Positions 1 through 9,625 are shown, numbered from the stretch's first letter. The stretch: DNA of 64,000 nt from Lewinellaceae bacterium (GCA_016711435.1 JADJSY010000012.1:1-64000); one strand, 5' to 3'. Made by a program: numbers and translations. The notes: generated by a model not told the origin, from the sequence alone.

Positions 1-325
1 CGACATTTCAGATGGACTGAAATTATTTGTTGACTGTCTGCGATTTACTATTGAACACGAAGAATTAAAGACTTCACAACCTTATTGTGTATTAGAAAAA
101 GACGGAATAAGGATTATGGTTTTTCAAGACGAACAATTAGCCAAAGAACATAATCCAGAGCTAAGGCTTATAACGAATAATATCGAAGAAGTATATGCAA
201 AGGTATCGACTTCTCATCCTCATCTACTGCACCCAAATCTCAATAAAGTTACGCTCAGACCTTGGGGGGCCAAAGAATTTGCGATTGCAGACAAGCAACT
301 TGGAATAAGATTCCAACAATGGTAA
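1..325 (+). CDS. VOC (glyoxalase/bleomycin-resistance) family protein, 5' partial
   Basis: An open frame enters from the left edge (first complete codon at base 2) and stops at 323-325. It gives about 107 residues, including the segment LRFTIEHEE, then YCVLEKDGIRIMVFQDE, then LRPWGAKEFAIADKQLGIRFQQW. The pattern of a beta strand, a short helix, and a final RPWG-x-x-EF-x-x-D-x-x-G motif is typical of the C-terminal half of vicinal-oxygen-chelate proteins (glyoxalase I, bleomycin-resistance and related enzymes). The substrate cannot be told. The ATG at 116 is internal, since the homologous reading frame continues upstream of it. The stretch is more AT-rich than most genes further on. Confidence 0.65.
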   Translation, partial: DISDGLKLFVDCLRFTIEHEELKTSQPYCVLEKDGIRIMVFQDEQLAKEHNPELRLITNNIEEVYAKVSTSHPHLLHPNLNKVTLRPWGAKEFAIADKQLGIRFQQW

Positions 326-339
326 TAATTAAAGACAAA

Positions 340-475
340 GGGAAAACGAACCGCTAAGCGAGATACCTGCCATGAAAATTGTTTCACCTCGGCAAAAGAT
401 CAGCCGCGCCTGGGGCTTGAGTGAATGAGAAGATCAGGAACACCTGCCCAGGCATAAACCGAGGCCGCGCCTTTT
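340..475. repeat. REP-like intergenic element
   Basis: Gap between the VOC gene and the DUF4350 gene (326-638). It contains the words AGGAACACCTGCC and CGCGCCTGGGG, related in one or other orientation to sequences at 3490-3600, 5218-5262, 7783-7860 and 9256-9385. No other feature is seen in this gap. Confidence 0.45.
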
Positions 476-638
476 AAAAAATGGAAGAATATTGTATTTT
501 TGGATGGCAATTCCAAAATTACTATTTGATAACACTTCAATTAAGCGATGCTTGCCGATTCAATCATGGTGGCTTTATATATCGTGTATCTTCTGCTCAC
601 TGTTCAACGTAGTTCTTGAGCGAAAAAATTCAAGTTCA

Positions 639-1529
639 ATGAATGCATTTCGATTGCTGTTTTTACTGTTTTTCTTAGGCCTTTTCCATACTGCGATGGC
701 GCAGCAAATAGCCGATACGGCTTTTACGTATACGCCACAACATCCAAAATATCCAACGGGCAAAGGCAGCGTCGTGTGGATTGACGAGGCGCACATGAAT
801 TTTCACACTTTGGGCGGCCGCTATGCACCGTTTGCCAAGGTGCTGCAACAGGACGGGTACCAGGTCGGTGCAAACACCCAAGCTTTTGATATGGCCGGGC
901 TGAAATCCTGCCGCATTTTGGTGATCTCCAATGCCCTGGACAGCAGCAATGCCCGAAATTGGAATTTGCCCAACCCTTCCGCATTTAGCGCCGGCGAAAT
1001 CGAAGCAGTGAACCAATGGGTGAAAAACGGCGGCCGCCTCCTGTTGATAGCCGACCACATGCCTTTTGCCGGGGCTGCCGAGGCGCTGGGAAGGTCTTTC
1101 GGCATCGAGTTTTTGAACTGTTTTGCCAATGACAACCGCCGACGCAGCTACGAACGCTTTTTTCGGGAAAACGGCACCCTGCTTCCCCATCCCATCACGC
1201 AGGGCATCGACACGGTGGTCACTTTCACCGGCAGCGCCTTCCGCATCCCTGCGGATGCGACGCCTTTGTTGGCACTAAAAAACTATACGCTGATTATGCC
1301 CGCCGTGGCCTGGCAATTTGAAGAAAATAGCGCCTGCCTGCCCGGCGACGGCTACTTTCAGGGCGCATGTCTTCCTTACGGGAAAGGCCGGGTAGTGGTC
1401 ATGGGCGAAGCGGCCATGTTCTCCGCCCAACTTGCCGGCCCCAATCGAAGTCCGGTAGGCATGAACACACCCGAAGCCGGCCAAAATGCTCCATTTCTGC
1501 TGAACATCCTGCATTGGCTGGATGAGTGA
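639..1529 (+). CDS. Exported DUF4350-like protein
   Basis: 296 residues from the ATG at 639. That start is preferred over the upstream in-frame ATG at 492 because it begins a clean signal peptide (MNAFRLLFLLFFLGLFHTAMA, cut after the AMA). The mature protein holds a GATase-like/DUF4350 fold: VVWIDEAHMNFHTL, a central helix region with VNQWVKNGGRLLLIADHMPF, and a C-terminal YGKGRVVVMGEAAMFSAQL followed by FLLNILHWL. Such proteins sense or bind an unknown ligand in the periplasm; no catalytic residues can be assigned. It stands alone, convergent with the TfoX-like gene. Exported location is well supported; function is unknown. Confidence 0.7.
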   Translation: MNAFRLLFLLFFLGLFHTAMAQQIADTAFTYTPQHPKYPTGKGSVVWIDEAHMNFHTLGGRYAPFAKVLQQDGYQVGANTQAFDMAGLKSCRILVISNALDSSNARNWNLPNPSAFSAGEIEAVNQWVKNGGRLLLIADHMPFAGAAEALGRSFGIEFLNCFANDNRRRSYERFFRENGTLLPHPITQGIDTVVTFTGSAFRIPADATPLLALKNYTLIMPAVAWQFEENSACLPGDGYFQGACLPYGKGRVVVMGEAAMFSAQLAGPNRSPVGMNTPEAGQNAPFLLNILHWLDE

Positions 1530-1543
1530 CGGGGGGTGTTCGC

Positions 1544-1580
1544 CATCGTTTTAATGTCTTATAAAGATTTCAAAACGATG
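1544..1580. terminator. Hairpin between convergent genes
   Basis: A 9-bp inverted repeat, CATCGTTTT (1544-1552) and AAAACGATG (1572-1580), lies 15 nt after the DUF4350-like stop and before the convergent TfoX gene. No long U-tract follows on the plus strand, so use as a terminator is an inference from position. Confidence 0.45.
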
Positions 1581-1667
1581 ATCTATATGATGCGATAAAT
1601 ACTGTAATCCAAAAAATGGACGACTGAGAAAACGCCGTTTACTTTTTTACTCTTTTTCGCCACCGGA

Positions 1668-1997
1668 TTAAAATCCAGACAAAGTTTGCAGCCATTTCCC
1701 TAAATCCGCCGCATTGTGAAGGCCGTCTTCTGTGACGAAAACATAACCTTTCATCGATTTGCCCGTAAAGTCCATAGGGATACAACCGTTTTGTTCCAGG
1801 GCATTTTCGTACGCCGCTTCGCCGATGCGGCAAAGCAGCAGGCTCTCACCCGTTTTCTTGTCAATATGTGTTCCGCAACACATTTTGTCGTCCACCAAAA
1901 AACAGACGCCGCTGAACATTTTCTTTTCCGTAAAATCGGCGCCTTTGTCCAGCAGTACTTGCCGGATGTTTTGGGCGGTGCTTTCGTCGTATGCCAT
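1668..1997 (-). CDS. TfoX/Sxy N-terminal domain protein
   Basis: 109 residues, the normal length for stand-alone TfoX-N (PF04993) proteins. Recognisable parts are MAYDESTAQNIRQVLL, a KKMFSGVCFLVDDKMCCGTH hairpin, LLCRIG, and the C-terminal PMDFTGKSMKGYVFV and LGKWLQTLS. In gammaproteobacteria full-length TfoX/Sxy activates competence genes; lone TfoX-N proteins in Bacteroidota have no known role, so no competence function is claimed. It is on the same strand as the oxidoreductase gene that ends at 2003, with only 5 nt between the two, so the pair may be co-transcribed. Confidence 0.85.
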   Translation of the reverse strand: MAYDESTAQNIRQVLLDKGADFTEKKMFSGVCFLVDDKMCCGTHIDKKTGESLLLCRIGEAAYENALEQNGCIPMDFTGKSMKGYVFVTEDGLHNAADLGKWLQTLSGF

Positions 1998-2002
1998 GTT
2001 GT

Positions 2003-3030
2003 TTAATTTATGTTTTTTTCACGCCGGCGGACCTGCCCGATCACCTGAAGTTGTTGCACCACTTCCTCCATCCGGATGATCGGCGCTGCGCCGCGCAGGA
2101 GTACGTCGGCCATGTTGTCAAACAGGGCCTGCCAGTTTCCCGGCTGACTCTCCATTATTTCTTGCCGGTTTACATCGCCTGTTTCTGTGTATAACGTACC
2201 GTAGAGCGCGGCGGGTTCCTCGCCAAATCCGGGCATACCCGGTAGGAGACCCGCTTTTAATTGATCTTCCTGCTGGTCTATACCGTATTTGACGAACGAA
2301 GCCTCCGTGCCGTGCAGCACATAACGGGGAGCGGGTTCCCGCACCATCAGGCTGGCATGCAGATAGGCTTTCATAGTTCCGTAGTCGAGCCAGATGTCGA
2401 ACGCATCGTCGATATCCGATCCGGCCCGTTGGGTATACGTCTCGCCCTGCACGGCCTGTGGGGCGCCAAACAGGGCGATGCACTGGTCAATCAGGTGCGC
2501 GCCCAGGTCGTACAGGATTCCATTGGACGCGGCCGGTATCTCCTTCCATTTTTGGGGTTCAATAGCGGCTTGAAGCGGTTGAAATGCGCTTCATAACGAA
2601 GCAAGCCGCCCAGCCTGCCGCTAGCCAGCAGTTGTTGGATGGTTAAAAAATCGCTGTCGAAACGCCGGTTCTGGAAGGCGAATAAATGCCTGCCTTGCTT
2701 TTGGGCCAGGGCAATCAGTTCCTCCGCTTCGGCGGCGGTAGCCGTAAAGGGTTTTTCCACCAGCACGTGTTTGCCCGCCAGCAGGCATTGCCGGGCATAG
2801 TCGAAATGCGTTTCATTGGGGGAGCAGATGCTCACCAGATCGATGGCAGCATCCGCCAGTACTTCGGCCAGCGATCCGACCCGGCCGGCTTGTGGATACA
2901 TCGCTTGCCAGTCTTGTTGACTCGTCATCACCGTTTTCAGACAGAAATCGGTACTCTTTTCGAAAAAAGGGGCTTGCAGGTAACGGCCGGACAAGCCAAA
3001 ACCGATGAGCGCAACGTTTATTTTTTTCAT
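2003..3030 (-). CDS. Gfo/Idh/MocA family oxidoreductase (frameshifted)
   Basis: NAD(P)-dependent oxidoreductase of the YdgJ-like group. The N-terminal half (2491-3030) starts MKKINVALIGFGLSGRYLQAPFF, a Rossmann GxGxxG-type loop, and has the EKPFTATAAEAEELIALAQ lysine motif. The C-terminal half (2003-2452) carries the dimerisation and substrate-binding beta-sheet (YVLHGTEASFVKYGIDQQE). The halves lie in different frames. Adding one base to the T5 run at 2549-2553 restores a continuous protein through LYDLGAHLIDQCIALFGAP, so the intact product would be about 343 residues. The start ATG overlaps the stop of the PIN-toxin remnant (ATGA at 3027-3030). The substrate is unknown, probably a sugar or cyclitol. 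Confidence 0.85.
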
Positions 3031-3250
3031 TGTTCAAGTAAGGAACGTAACTCATATAACTCATCGGTAGTGATAAAGTTAGTGTAGCCTTTTCTGGCTA
3101 GGCCTTTCATCAATTCTCTGTCGCCTGTCCACAATTTTTACACTCAAAAATTGAGCAAGTGTTACAAAGGCAATATCATTCATATCAATGTCCCGAACGA
3201 GATTCGCTGCACCGGCCCAAAACTCATAACGAATTTCACTCCGGTAAAAA
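3027..3250 (-). pseudogene. PIN-domain toxin remnant
   Basis: Only the C-terminal half of a VapC-like PIN ribonuclease is left: NLVRDIDMNDIAFVTLAQFL, then after a frame change LWTGDRELMKGLARKGYTNF. The acidic residues of DIDMND and the WTGD signature match conserved PIN positions. The N-terminal half, which would carry the first catalytic Asp, is missing: the remnant begins inside the end of the antitoxin gene. One extra A in the run at 3135-3139 also breaks the frame. The protein cannot be an active nuclease as read. Its stop overlaps the ATG of the oxidoreductase. Confidence 0.7.
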
Positions 3251-3442
3251 GCGATGTTTATTTTCTTCCCACCATTGTTTATTGGCCTCACGGGCTAATT
3301 TATCTACATCTTCCTGCTTAGCCTGGCTATCCTTGGTAGCTTCTCTGTATAGCAAATAGTTGATAAGACGCTGAACGCCTTCCAGGTCGATTGACGCCAT
3401 AAGTGTAATAATTATTTGATTATCAATTCTTTGGATCGTCAT
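3236..3442 (-). CDS. Antitoxin of a VapBC-like (PIN) pair
   Basis: 68 residues, matching the small Bacteroidota proteins that precede PIN toxins: MTIQRIDNQIIITLMASID, then GVQRLINYLLYREATKDSQAKQEDVDKLA, then WWEENKHRF. Such proteins bind the toxin with the C-terminal helix and usually repress their own operon. The coding sequence runs into the toxin remnant; the last few residues (LPE) come from the junction, so the natural C-terminus may be lost. With the toxin broken, this is an orphan antitoxin. Assignment rests on size, sequence pattern and position. Confidence 0.7.
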   Translation of the reverse strand: MTIQRIDNQIIITLMASIDLEGVQRLINYLLYREATKDSQAKQEDVDKLAREANKQWWEENKHRFLPE

Positions 3443-3489
3443 CCTTTGTAAATTTTAATACAAATATACAATTTTCAGCACTGTTATTG

Positions 3490-3600
3490 CCATTTTCCCG
3501 CCCCGGCAGGTGCTCCTGCTTTCCCAACGCACCCTCACCCGCCGCGGCAGTGTCTTTTTCGACCTGCCGCATACGTACAGCAAGATGTTTTTCTTGCTTC
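3490..3600. repeat. REP-like intergenic element
   Basis: The gap 3443-3736 holds GGCAGGTGCTCCTGC followed by TTCCCAACGCACCC and GCGGCAGTGTCTTTTTCGAC. The second block recurs inverted at 7783-7812 and in part at 9256-9275; the first recurs at 5222-5250 and, inverted, at 9355-9375. Confidence 0.55.
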
Positions 3601-3736
3601 TCAACACAGGTTATCCACTAAAATTCAGCCCCTAAAAGTACATATTTAATCGTACAGCAGGATGCATATCTAAGTTCAGTGCGTGATTCTTTCTACCTTG
3701 TGCTTTCCTGCAACCACTCTACTTAACAACTTTAAT

Positions 3737-4075
3737 ATGCCCGTTCCCACGCAAGAAAATATTCAGCAATCCCTATCCAGACTTAAACAAAGCCTGCCGT
3801 TATTCCAGCAGGATATCATCAACATAGCCTGGGCGTTCGCCTTTCTTCCCGACCAGAACCAGTTGTTGATGGAAATACATGCCCATAACCCGAAACTGGC
3901 GGAATCACTGCTGATATTTCGCAGAAGGCTCGTGCAGGCGTCGGCGGGCCAGGATATGGAAGCGGCGATTGATCATTTGTTTCTGCATTATATCATTAAT
4001 ACCGATGGCCCCATTCCGGAATTGGAGGAAGAGGATTCCTTCGATGTGTTCGACGCCGCGACCCGGTATGCTTAA
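3737..4075 (+). CDS. Hypothetical protein upstream of, or N-terminal part of, the lipase
   Basis: 112 residues from the ATG at 3737 (MPVPTQENIQQSLSRL); an in-frame ATG at 3683 would add 18 residues with no family support. The sequence is helical (LPLFQQDIINIAWAFAFLPD, LLIFRRRLVQASAGQD) and ends in an acidic tail (ELEEEDSFDVFDAATRYA). The stop codon at 4073-4075 is followed in the same frame by TPCVEVSKGQNEDAILHVNG and then the lipase ATG at 4127, so the two may be one protein split by an in-frame stop or by compensating indels. The family is not recognised. Confidence 0.5.
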   Translation: MPVPTQENIQQSLSRLKQSLPLFQQDIINIAWAFAFLPDQNQLLMEIHAHNPKLAESLLIFRRRLVQASAGQDMEAAIDHLFLHYIINTDGPIPELEEEDSFDVFDAATRYA

Positions 4076-4126
4076 ACCCCTTGCGTAGAGGTCAGTAAGG
4101 GGCAAAATGAGGACGCCATCCTGCAT

Positions 4127-5192
4127 GTGAATGGCAAAGAGGTGCTATGCGCGGGATGGGGCACCTTGCCGGGGTCGAGTGCGGCCTGGTCGCTCCGGCG
4201 GATAGGCCCGGAGATCAACCGCGCGCGGTATGGCCGCAACGATGTAATTCCATCGGTTGCCTTCGGCTTTGATGAAGAAGGGGAAAATTACCGCCTGGAA
4301 AATGCCATGACCCTGGCCGATTTTGCGCACCTGGCTTATTTTGAACCCGCTTACGTGGAAAAACACCTCCGGCAATGGGGCTACGACGCCTTTCGCTGGA
4401 TAGAAAATTTAAACACGGATACGCAGGCGTTTGTAGCCGGAAAAGACAAGCACTTGATCGTCTGCTTCCGGGGGACCAGCAGTGGAAAAGATGCGTTGGC
4501 GGATGTGAATTTTTTAAATCCGACGCCTTTGGCGGACGAGGACGCGTCCACCGGGGCTTTCAGCAATCCCTGGACAGCGTGTGGGCCCAGGTGCAGGCCG
4601 CAGTGGATGCGCTTGGCGCCGACAAAAAATTATTTATTTGCGGGCACAGTCTGGGGCGGCGCTGGCCCAGTTAGCGGCCCATCGTCTGGCTCTGAGCGCC
4701 TACCCGGTGGCCGGTGTTTATGTATTTGGCTCACCCCGGGCCGGCAACCAGGAATTCAAGGAGGCTTATAATGCGTTATTGGAGGCCAAAACGTTTTTGC
4801 ATATTAACCATCTGGATATAGTAACGCAATTACCTCCACGCCTATTTGGCTTTCATTATCTGGGCGGCCCTGCTCGCCTGTTTGATGAAGGGCATTTGAT
4901 CCGTACCACGGCCACCCTACAGGATGAAAATATAACAGAACTACGCTTTGAAGACCTGGATACACAACGGCAGGCAGAAATTCAACAAACCATTGCAGCA
5001 GTGCAAACATCCATAAGAGCCTCTACGCTCTTTTTGAATACCTCACCCCAACAATTTAGTGGCGCCAGTTATGGAACGGACTTTGAAAGCGGGGCCGTGG
5101 ATGATCATGGCATGGACCAGTATTTGTTTAAATTCGGCTGCGCCATTGTGGATGGCGAATGGAAAGGGCTGGAAAGAAAGGAACGAAGCTGA
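4127..5192 (+). CDS. Class 3 (alpha/beta hydrolase) lipase, frameshifted
   Basis: Lipase_3 family. Landmarks in order: LADFAHLAYFEPAYVEKHL, the oxyanion-side HLIVCFRGT, VHRGFQQSLDSVWAQVQAAV, the nucleophile elbow CGHSLG-AALAQLAAHRL, VYVFGSPRAGNQEF (typical Asp-region strand), HINHLDIVTQLPP and FHYLGGPARLF. It is read in three frames. Two one-base losses, near 4541-4546 and in the G4 run at 4653-4656, restore one chain of about 355 residues and complete the GHSLG elbow. No signal peptide is seen at 4127; if fused to the upstream frame it would still lack one. It hydrolyses ester bonds of lipids by family; the natural substrate is unknown. Other family-3 members in bacteria include intracellular and secreted enzymes. 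Confidence 0.8.
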
Positions 5193-5280
5193 GTAATTGA
5201 AGCAGTATAATTTTGGGACGCTACAGGTGTTCCTGCTTTCCCAACCCACCGCCCAGGCGTTAGTTCTGCCCTTTTTACAT

Positions 5281-5372
5281 TGAAAATTGAAAATTAGGCA
5301 TTGAAAATTGGACATTTATTAATTTATAATTCAAATAATGTCCAATTTTCAATGTTCAATATCCAATGTACA
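5281..5372. repeat. Word-type inverted repeat (GAAAATTG family)
   Basis: Arms ATTGAAAATTGGACAT (5300-5315) and its complement (5338-5353), 16 bp and perfect, flanked by further GAAAATTGAAAATTAGG and TCAATGTTCAATATCC words. It lies between the lipase stop and the DPP gene. A REP-like piece (GGTGTGAGTGGGGTAGTGAGC, also near 9285) follows at about 5399-5419. Confidence 0.7.
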
Positions 5373-5471
5373 ATTAGCACTTAACAGCCCTGCCCGCGGT
5401 GTGAGTGGGGTAGTGAGCGGGGGTATCTGATGAGGCATAATAACCAGCATAAACTTTTAAAAAAACGAATC

Positions 5472-7702
5472 ATGAATTTTAAATTTTCAATCGGGCTTTT
5501 ATGCATAGTCGCCTTGCTATTTAACATTAGCACTTTTGCTCAAAGCAAGAAATTAACCCTGGAAGATATTTATACTAACCGTGCTTACCGGATGAAAGGA
5601 GTTGGGCAAATCAGGTGGATGAAAGATAACAAAGGTTACTCAAAACTTGAAGGCAATACAGCATTAAATAGCGATGATATTGTTGTTTATGATGCCGAAA
5701 GTGATACAAGAAAAATATTGGTGAATGCTAATCAGTTAATTCCCGCAGGTTCTACCACACCATTGTCTATTGACAATTATACCTGGAGCGATGATAACAG
5801 CAAACTGTTGGTTTTTACCAATACTCGTAAAGTGTGGCGTGAAAATACAAGAGGCGATTATTGGGTATTGAATCTTGCCAATGGCAAACTATCACAACTG
5901 GGCAAGGGACTTGGTGAAGCCACACTCATGTTTGCAAAATTTTCGCCTGATGGCAGCAGGGTGGCGTATGTTAGTAAATTGAATATTTATGCAGAAGATA
6001 TTGCAACCGGTGTAATTACTAAACTGACAAAAGATGGGGGCGACAATATTATCAACGGCACATTCGACTGGGTATATGAAGAAGAGCTTGGTTGCCAGGA
6101 TGGTTTTCGCTGGAGCCCCGATGGTAAAAATATTGCTTACTGGCAATCGGATACAAAGGGAGTAGGCACTTTTTACATGATCAACAATGTTGATTCCATT
6201 TATTCAAAACCAATTCCTTTGCCTTATCCAAAAGTGGGTACGGCTAATTCTGCCGTTAAAGTGGGTGTTATTTCTGCCACAGGCGGAAAAACTAAATGGT
6301 TTGCAGTTCCTGGAGATCCACGCAACAATTATTTGGCCAGGATGGAATATATACCCGGATCAGATGAAGTAATGATACAGCAACTGAATCGCTTACAAAA
6401 TACCAACACCGTTTGGGTAGGTAATACGAAGACCATGGCACTTAAAAATATCCTAACCGATAAAGATGATGCTTTTCTGGATATATATGATAACATTGTT
6501 TGGCTTGATGGTACAAAATCATTTACCTGGACGAGCGAAAAAGACGGTTGGATGCACTTGTATAAAGTCTCCCGAGATGGAAAAGATATGAAACTTATTA
6601 CCAACGGGAATTTTGATATGGTGAATATAAATTGCATCGATCCTGTTGGCGGCTTTGTATATTATATTGCTTCGCCAGATAATTATACACAGCGGTACCT
6701 CTATCGCAGCAGGCTGGATGGAAGCGGGAAAGCGGAAAGAGTTTCGCCTGCAGATATGGCTGGCCAACACAGTTATCAAATATCTAGCGATGCAAAATAT
6801 GCCATTCATAGTTTTGAAAATGCTACAACACCCAGACGGATTTCATTGATCAATCTGAATACACACAAAGAAATAAAAATACTGGAAGATAATGCCGCTT
6901 TAAAAGCCAAAATGAATGAGCTGGGTTTACGTAACAAAGAATTTTTCAAAGTAGATATCGGGGATGTGGTATTGGATGCCTGGATGATCAAGCCCATCAA
7001 TTTTGATCCGCAGAAAAAATACCCGCTTTTGGTTCATGTGTATGGAGAACCAGCAGGCTCGACTGTACAGGACAACTGGGGCACGGGGATAACCTCTGGC
7101 ATCATTACCTCAGTAACCAATTGGATTATATTGTAGTGAGTATCGACAACCGTGGCACCCGGGTACCTCGTGGACGCGATTTCAGAAAAAGCATTTACCG
7201 GCAGATCGGTTTATTGGCTGCAGATGATCAGGCGAAAGCAGCTAAAAAAATTGTGGCTACCTATTCTTTCATTGATGAAAAGCGCATTGGCATTTGGGGT
7301 TGGAGTGGTGGCGGACAAATGAGCTTGCATTGTATGTTCCGCCATTCGGATATTTATAAATCCAGTATTGCGGTGGCTTTTGTTTCCCAACAAACCCTGT
7401 ATGATAATATTTACCAGGAACGGTACATGGGTTTACCCAATGATAATGCTGAAGGATATCGTGAGGGCTCACCCTTAACACATGCCCATAAACTTCAGGG
7501 AAACCTCATGATCATTCATGGCACTGGCGATGATAACGTACACTATCAGAATTTTGAAATGTTGGTTAATGAGCTCATAAAAAACAACAAACTGTTCACT
7601 ATGTTGTCGTATCCCATGAGGGATCATGGAATTTGGCAGGGGGAAAACACCACCCTGCACATGCGCAGGAGTATGGAAAAATTCTGGAAGGACAATTTAT
7701 AG
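5472..7702 (+). CDS. Dipeptidyl peptidase IV-type S9 serine peptidase (frameshifted)
   Basis: About 743 residues once repaired. ATG 5472 begins a signal peptide (MNFKFSIGLLCIVALLFNIS, then TFAQ). A DPP IV N-terminal beta-propeller follows (EDIYTNRAYRMKGVGQIRW, DWVYEEELG, FRWSPDGKNIAYWQSD), then the catalytic alpha/beta hydrolase domain with GWSGGGQMS (nucleophile Ser), HGTGDDNVH (Asp) and RDHGI (His). The EE pair in WVYEEELG is the residue pair that holds the substrate N-terminus in this family. The frame breaks at the G4 run 7085-7088; one more G gives GDNLWHHYLSNQLDYIVVSI. It releases X-Pro or X-Ala dipeptides in the periplasm by family. The gene is visibly more AT-rich than those around it. 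Confidence 0.9.
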
Positions 7703-7715
7703 TTTGAGACAAATA

Positions 7716-7860
7716 AGTAGTTATCCGTTATTAGTTATTGGTTATCCGTGTTGATACTCAATCATTTGTAAAGAATTATGCAGCAGGTCGAAAAAGACAC
7801 TGCCGCGGCGCCGGGCGGAGGGTGTTAGGGCAGGAATGCCAAGAGCGGCGAAAGGAAGCC
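7716..7860. repeat. Leader-element copy followed by REP-like element
   Basis: 7716-7775 is a copy of the GTTATCCGTTATTAGTTATTGG leader element, here just after a stop codon and truncated before its promoter box. 7783-7860 holds GGTCGAAAAAGACACTGCCG, the inverse of the block near 3545-3570. It separates the DPP gene from the convergent TPR gene. Confidence 0.6.
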
Positions 7861-9135
7861 TTATTCCAGTGTACCCATTAATCGAATTTCATACATCCTT
7901 GTATAGCCACGTTTTTCAAATTTAAAAAATTTGGCTGTTACTGAGGTAAATGTAAATTTTTGATACGGAGAGCCGGTTAATAGCCCATTGAATGGTTTGA
8001 ACACGCCAATAGAAGTAAAATTTCCAGTTGGTGAATCATTTCCATAAAACAATTCAATCTCGTGTGCTTGGCTTGCGCCTGGCACGTACGTCTCAAACTG
8101 ATCGAACGTAGCTGTTTTACCTTCTTGAAAGGAGTAAATACCAAAATCCTTGCCACCACCGCTGAACGAGTATTTAAGATCTCCGTCGGTGAATCTAAGC
8201 ACTTTATCTGTGTTAGCCGCCACCATCTTCCCCCCATTTTCGGGAGCCAAAAGATTGATCCGTTTTCCTTTCAATTCTCCCGCAGATTTCTGAAAATTAA
8301 TATTGGGATTAATCTCCTTGGCTTTGTTCAAATTCTCCTGTGCCTTGTCAGTCTTTCCCAGTTGCTCGTAGGCATAGGCTATATTCTGATAGATGGTGGA
8401 AGCAGGCGTAATAGCTGCCACTTTTTCTAAATATTGGATAGAAGTACCATAATCTTTATCCTGCATGGCTTTTATGCCTTTTTCAAGCAACGCTTCTATT
8501 TCAGGGCGATCTTTTGCCAGTTTTGCGCCCAGATTCTTATTTAAATCAGCCAATACGCTCAATTCCTTTTGAATGTCCGAGAGCGAAGCATACGATTTAT
8601 CCTGCCCTTTATACAATTGTTTATAGACAAAATAGCCGCCGCCGCCGAGTAGCAACAAGACTAAAAGTATGGCGCCGAACTGCCGGATGCCCAGTGCGTT
8701 GTACGTTTTTCTATGCATCACATTACCTTCTCCAATAATCACACTCGCATCGGCGGCGGCGTTGATATTTGTGCCTTGCAAAGTAATTTTATCATTGTCA
8801 ATCACCTGCATCAAAGCGGCGGTCTGGCTATTATAAAGGTCGTTTTGCAATACATTTTCAACCTGCTGAGAAACCTTGCCGTCTGATTCCATATCTGCCA
8901 TTAAACTCAATGCCCCTTGATTGATGCGGTTACGCTGCAAGTTAGCTTCTTCAAAAGAAAGGGCGCCTCTGATGGCCTGCTGTTCCTGATATTCCCAGGC
9001 AGCACGAAGCAAAGTGGCCGATTGCTGGGTCTCTTGATTGTAGTTTTCAGCAAGGTGCACCAGTTGTTGAAGCGCCATTTCTGTTTGGCCGGAGGCGAGC
9101 ACTTGTTGAATTGATTTTATAGTGATAGGTTGCAT
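7861..9135 (-). CDS. EAD-like / TM / TPR / discoidin-like protein
   Basis: 424 residues. Residues 5-85 (IQQVLASGQTEMALQQLVHL, then GALSFEEANLQRNRINQGAL) resemble effector-associated domain 11, a death-like helical adaptor described in bacterial conflict systems. Residues 115-145 form a short beta-rich linker (DNDKITLQGTNINAAADASV). A single membrane helix spans about 153-172 (FGAILLVLLLLGGGGYFV). TPR-type helices follow at 212-278, and residues 300-424 look like a discoidin/F5-8-type beta-sandwich (FDQFETYVPG, ELFYGNDSPTG, KFFKFEKRGYTRMYEIRLMG). This predicts a cytoplasmic EAD and a periplasmic TPR-sandwich sensor. Domain calls are by eye; the EAD is the least certain. A second EAD-like domain occurs in the ROC-TIR protein at 17.2-21.4 kb. 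Confidence 0.7.
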   Translation of the reverse strand: MQPITIKSIQQVLASGQTEMALQQLVHLAENYNQETQQSATLLRAAWEYQEQQAIRGALSFEEANLQRNRINQGALSLMADMESDGKVSQQVENVLQNDLYNSQTAALMQVIDNDKITLQGTNINAAADASVIIGEGNVMHRKTYNALGIRQFGAILLVLLLLGGGGYFVYKQLYKGQDKSYASLSDIQKELSVLADLNKNLGAKLAKDRPEIEALLEKGIKAMQDKDYGTSIQYLEKVAAITPASTIYQNIAYAYEQLGKTDKAQENLNKAKEINPNINFQKSAGELKGKRINLLAPENGGKMVAANTDKVLRFTDGDLKYSFSGGGKDFGIYSFQEGKTATFDQFETYVPGASQAHEIELFYGNDSPTGNFTSIGVFKPFNGLLTGSPYQKFTFTSVTAKFFKFEKRGYTRMYEIRLMGTLE

Positions 9136-9255
9136 TTTCGTTATTGATTTGAAGTTTTTTTACTATAAACGTAACTGGTTAGCATGTTTTAGCCGATACG
9201 CTGGGGTTCAGCCCACTCCAATTGCGCGTAGGCAAGTTCATCTTAATTGTGTCGT

Positions 9256-9385
9256 TAAAATAAAGACACTGCCGCAGCGCTGGGGTTGAGTGGGGTAGTG
9301 AGCGGGGAATATCTGCCGGCGCGAAAGGAAGACCTGTTGAGGAGAAATATCTGCTGGCTCGATAGGAACACCTGCCGAGGCGGAC
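9256..9385. repeat. REP-like intergenic element
   Basis: Within the 9136-9675 gap. It contains GACACTGCCGCAGCG, GAGTGGGGTAGTGAGCGGGG and AGGAACACCTGCCGAGGCGG, three blocks seen in other combinations near 440, 3500-3570, 5399 and 7800. The remainder of the gap (9386-9620) shows no other feature. Confidence 0.5.
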
Positions 9386-9625
9386 TAAAACCCAAAGTAC
9401 CGAAAAAGTGTAAATAATGAGTTTAGTCTGCACTTAGGGTTTTAATTAGTCATTAGTTGGTTTATGCTTCTTTGCACAATCTCCTCGCCTTACTTCCCAA
9501 AAAACGAACGTGAGGTTGGCTATAGAAAAACAAACATTGACATCTGGTGGTAGTTTGCAGCCATAAAGTAAACACACCCGCTGCACACCCACAAACAATC
9601 CCCCGAAAAAAAATCCCCCGCCCCC

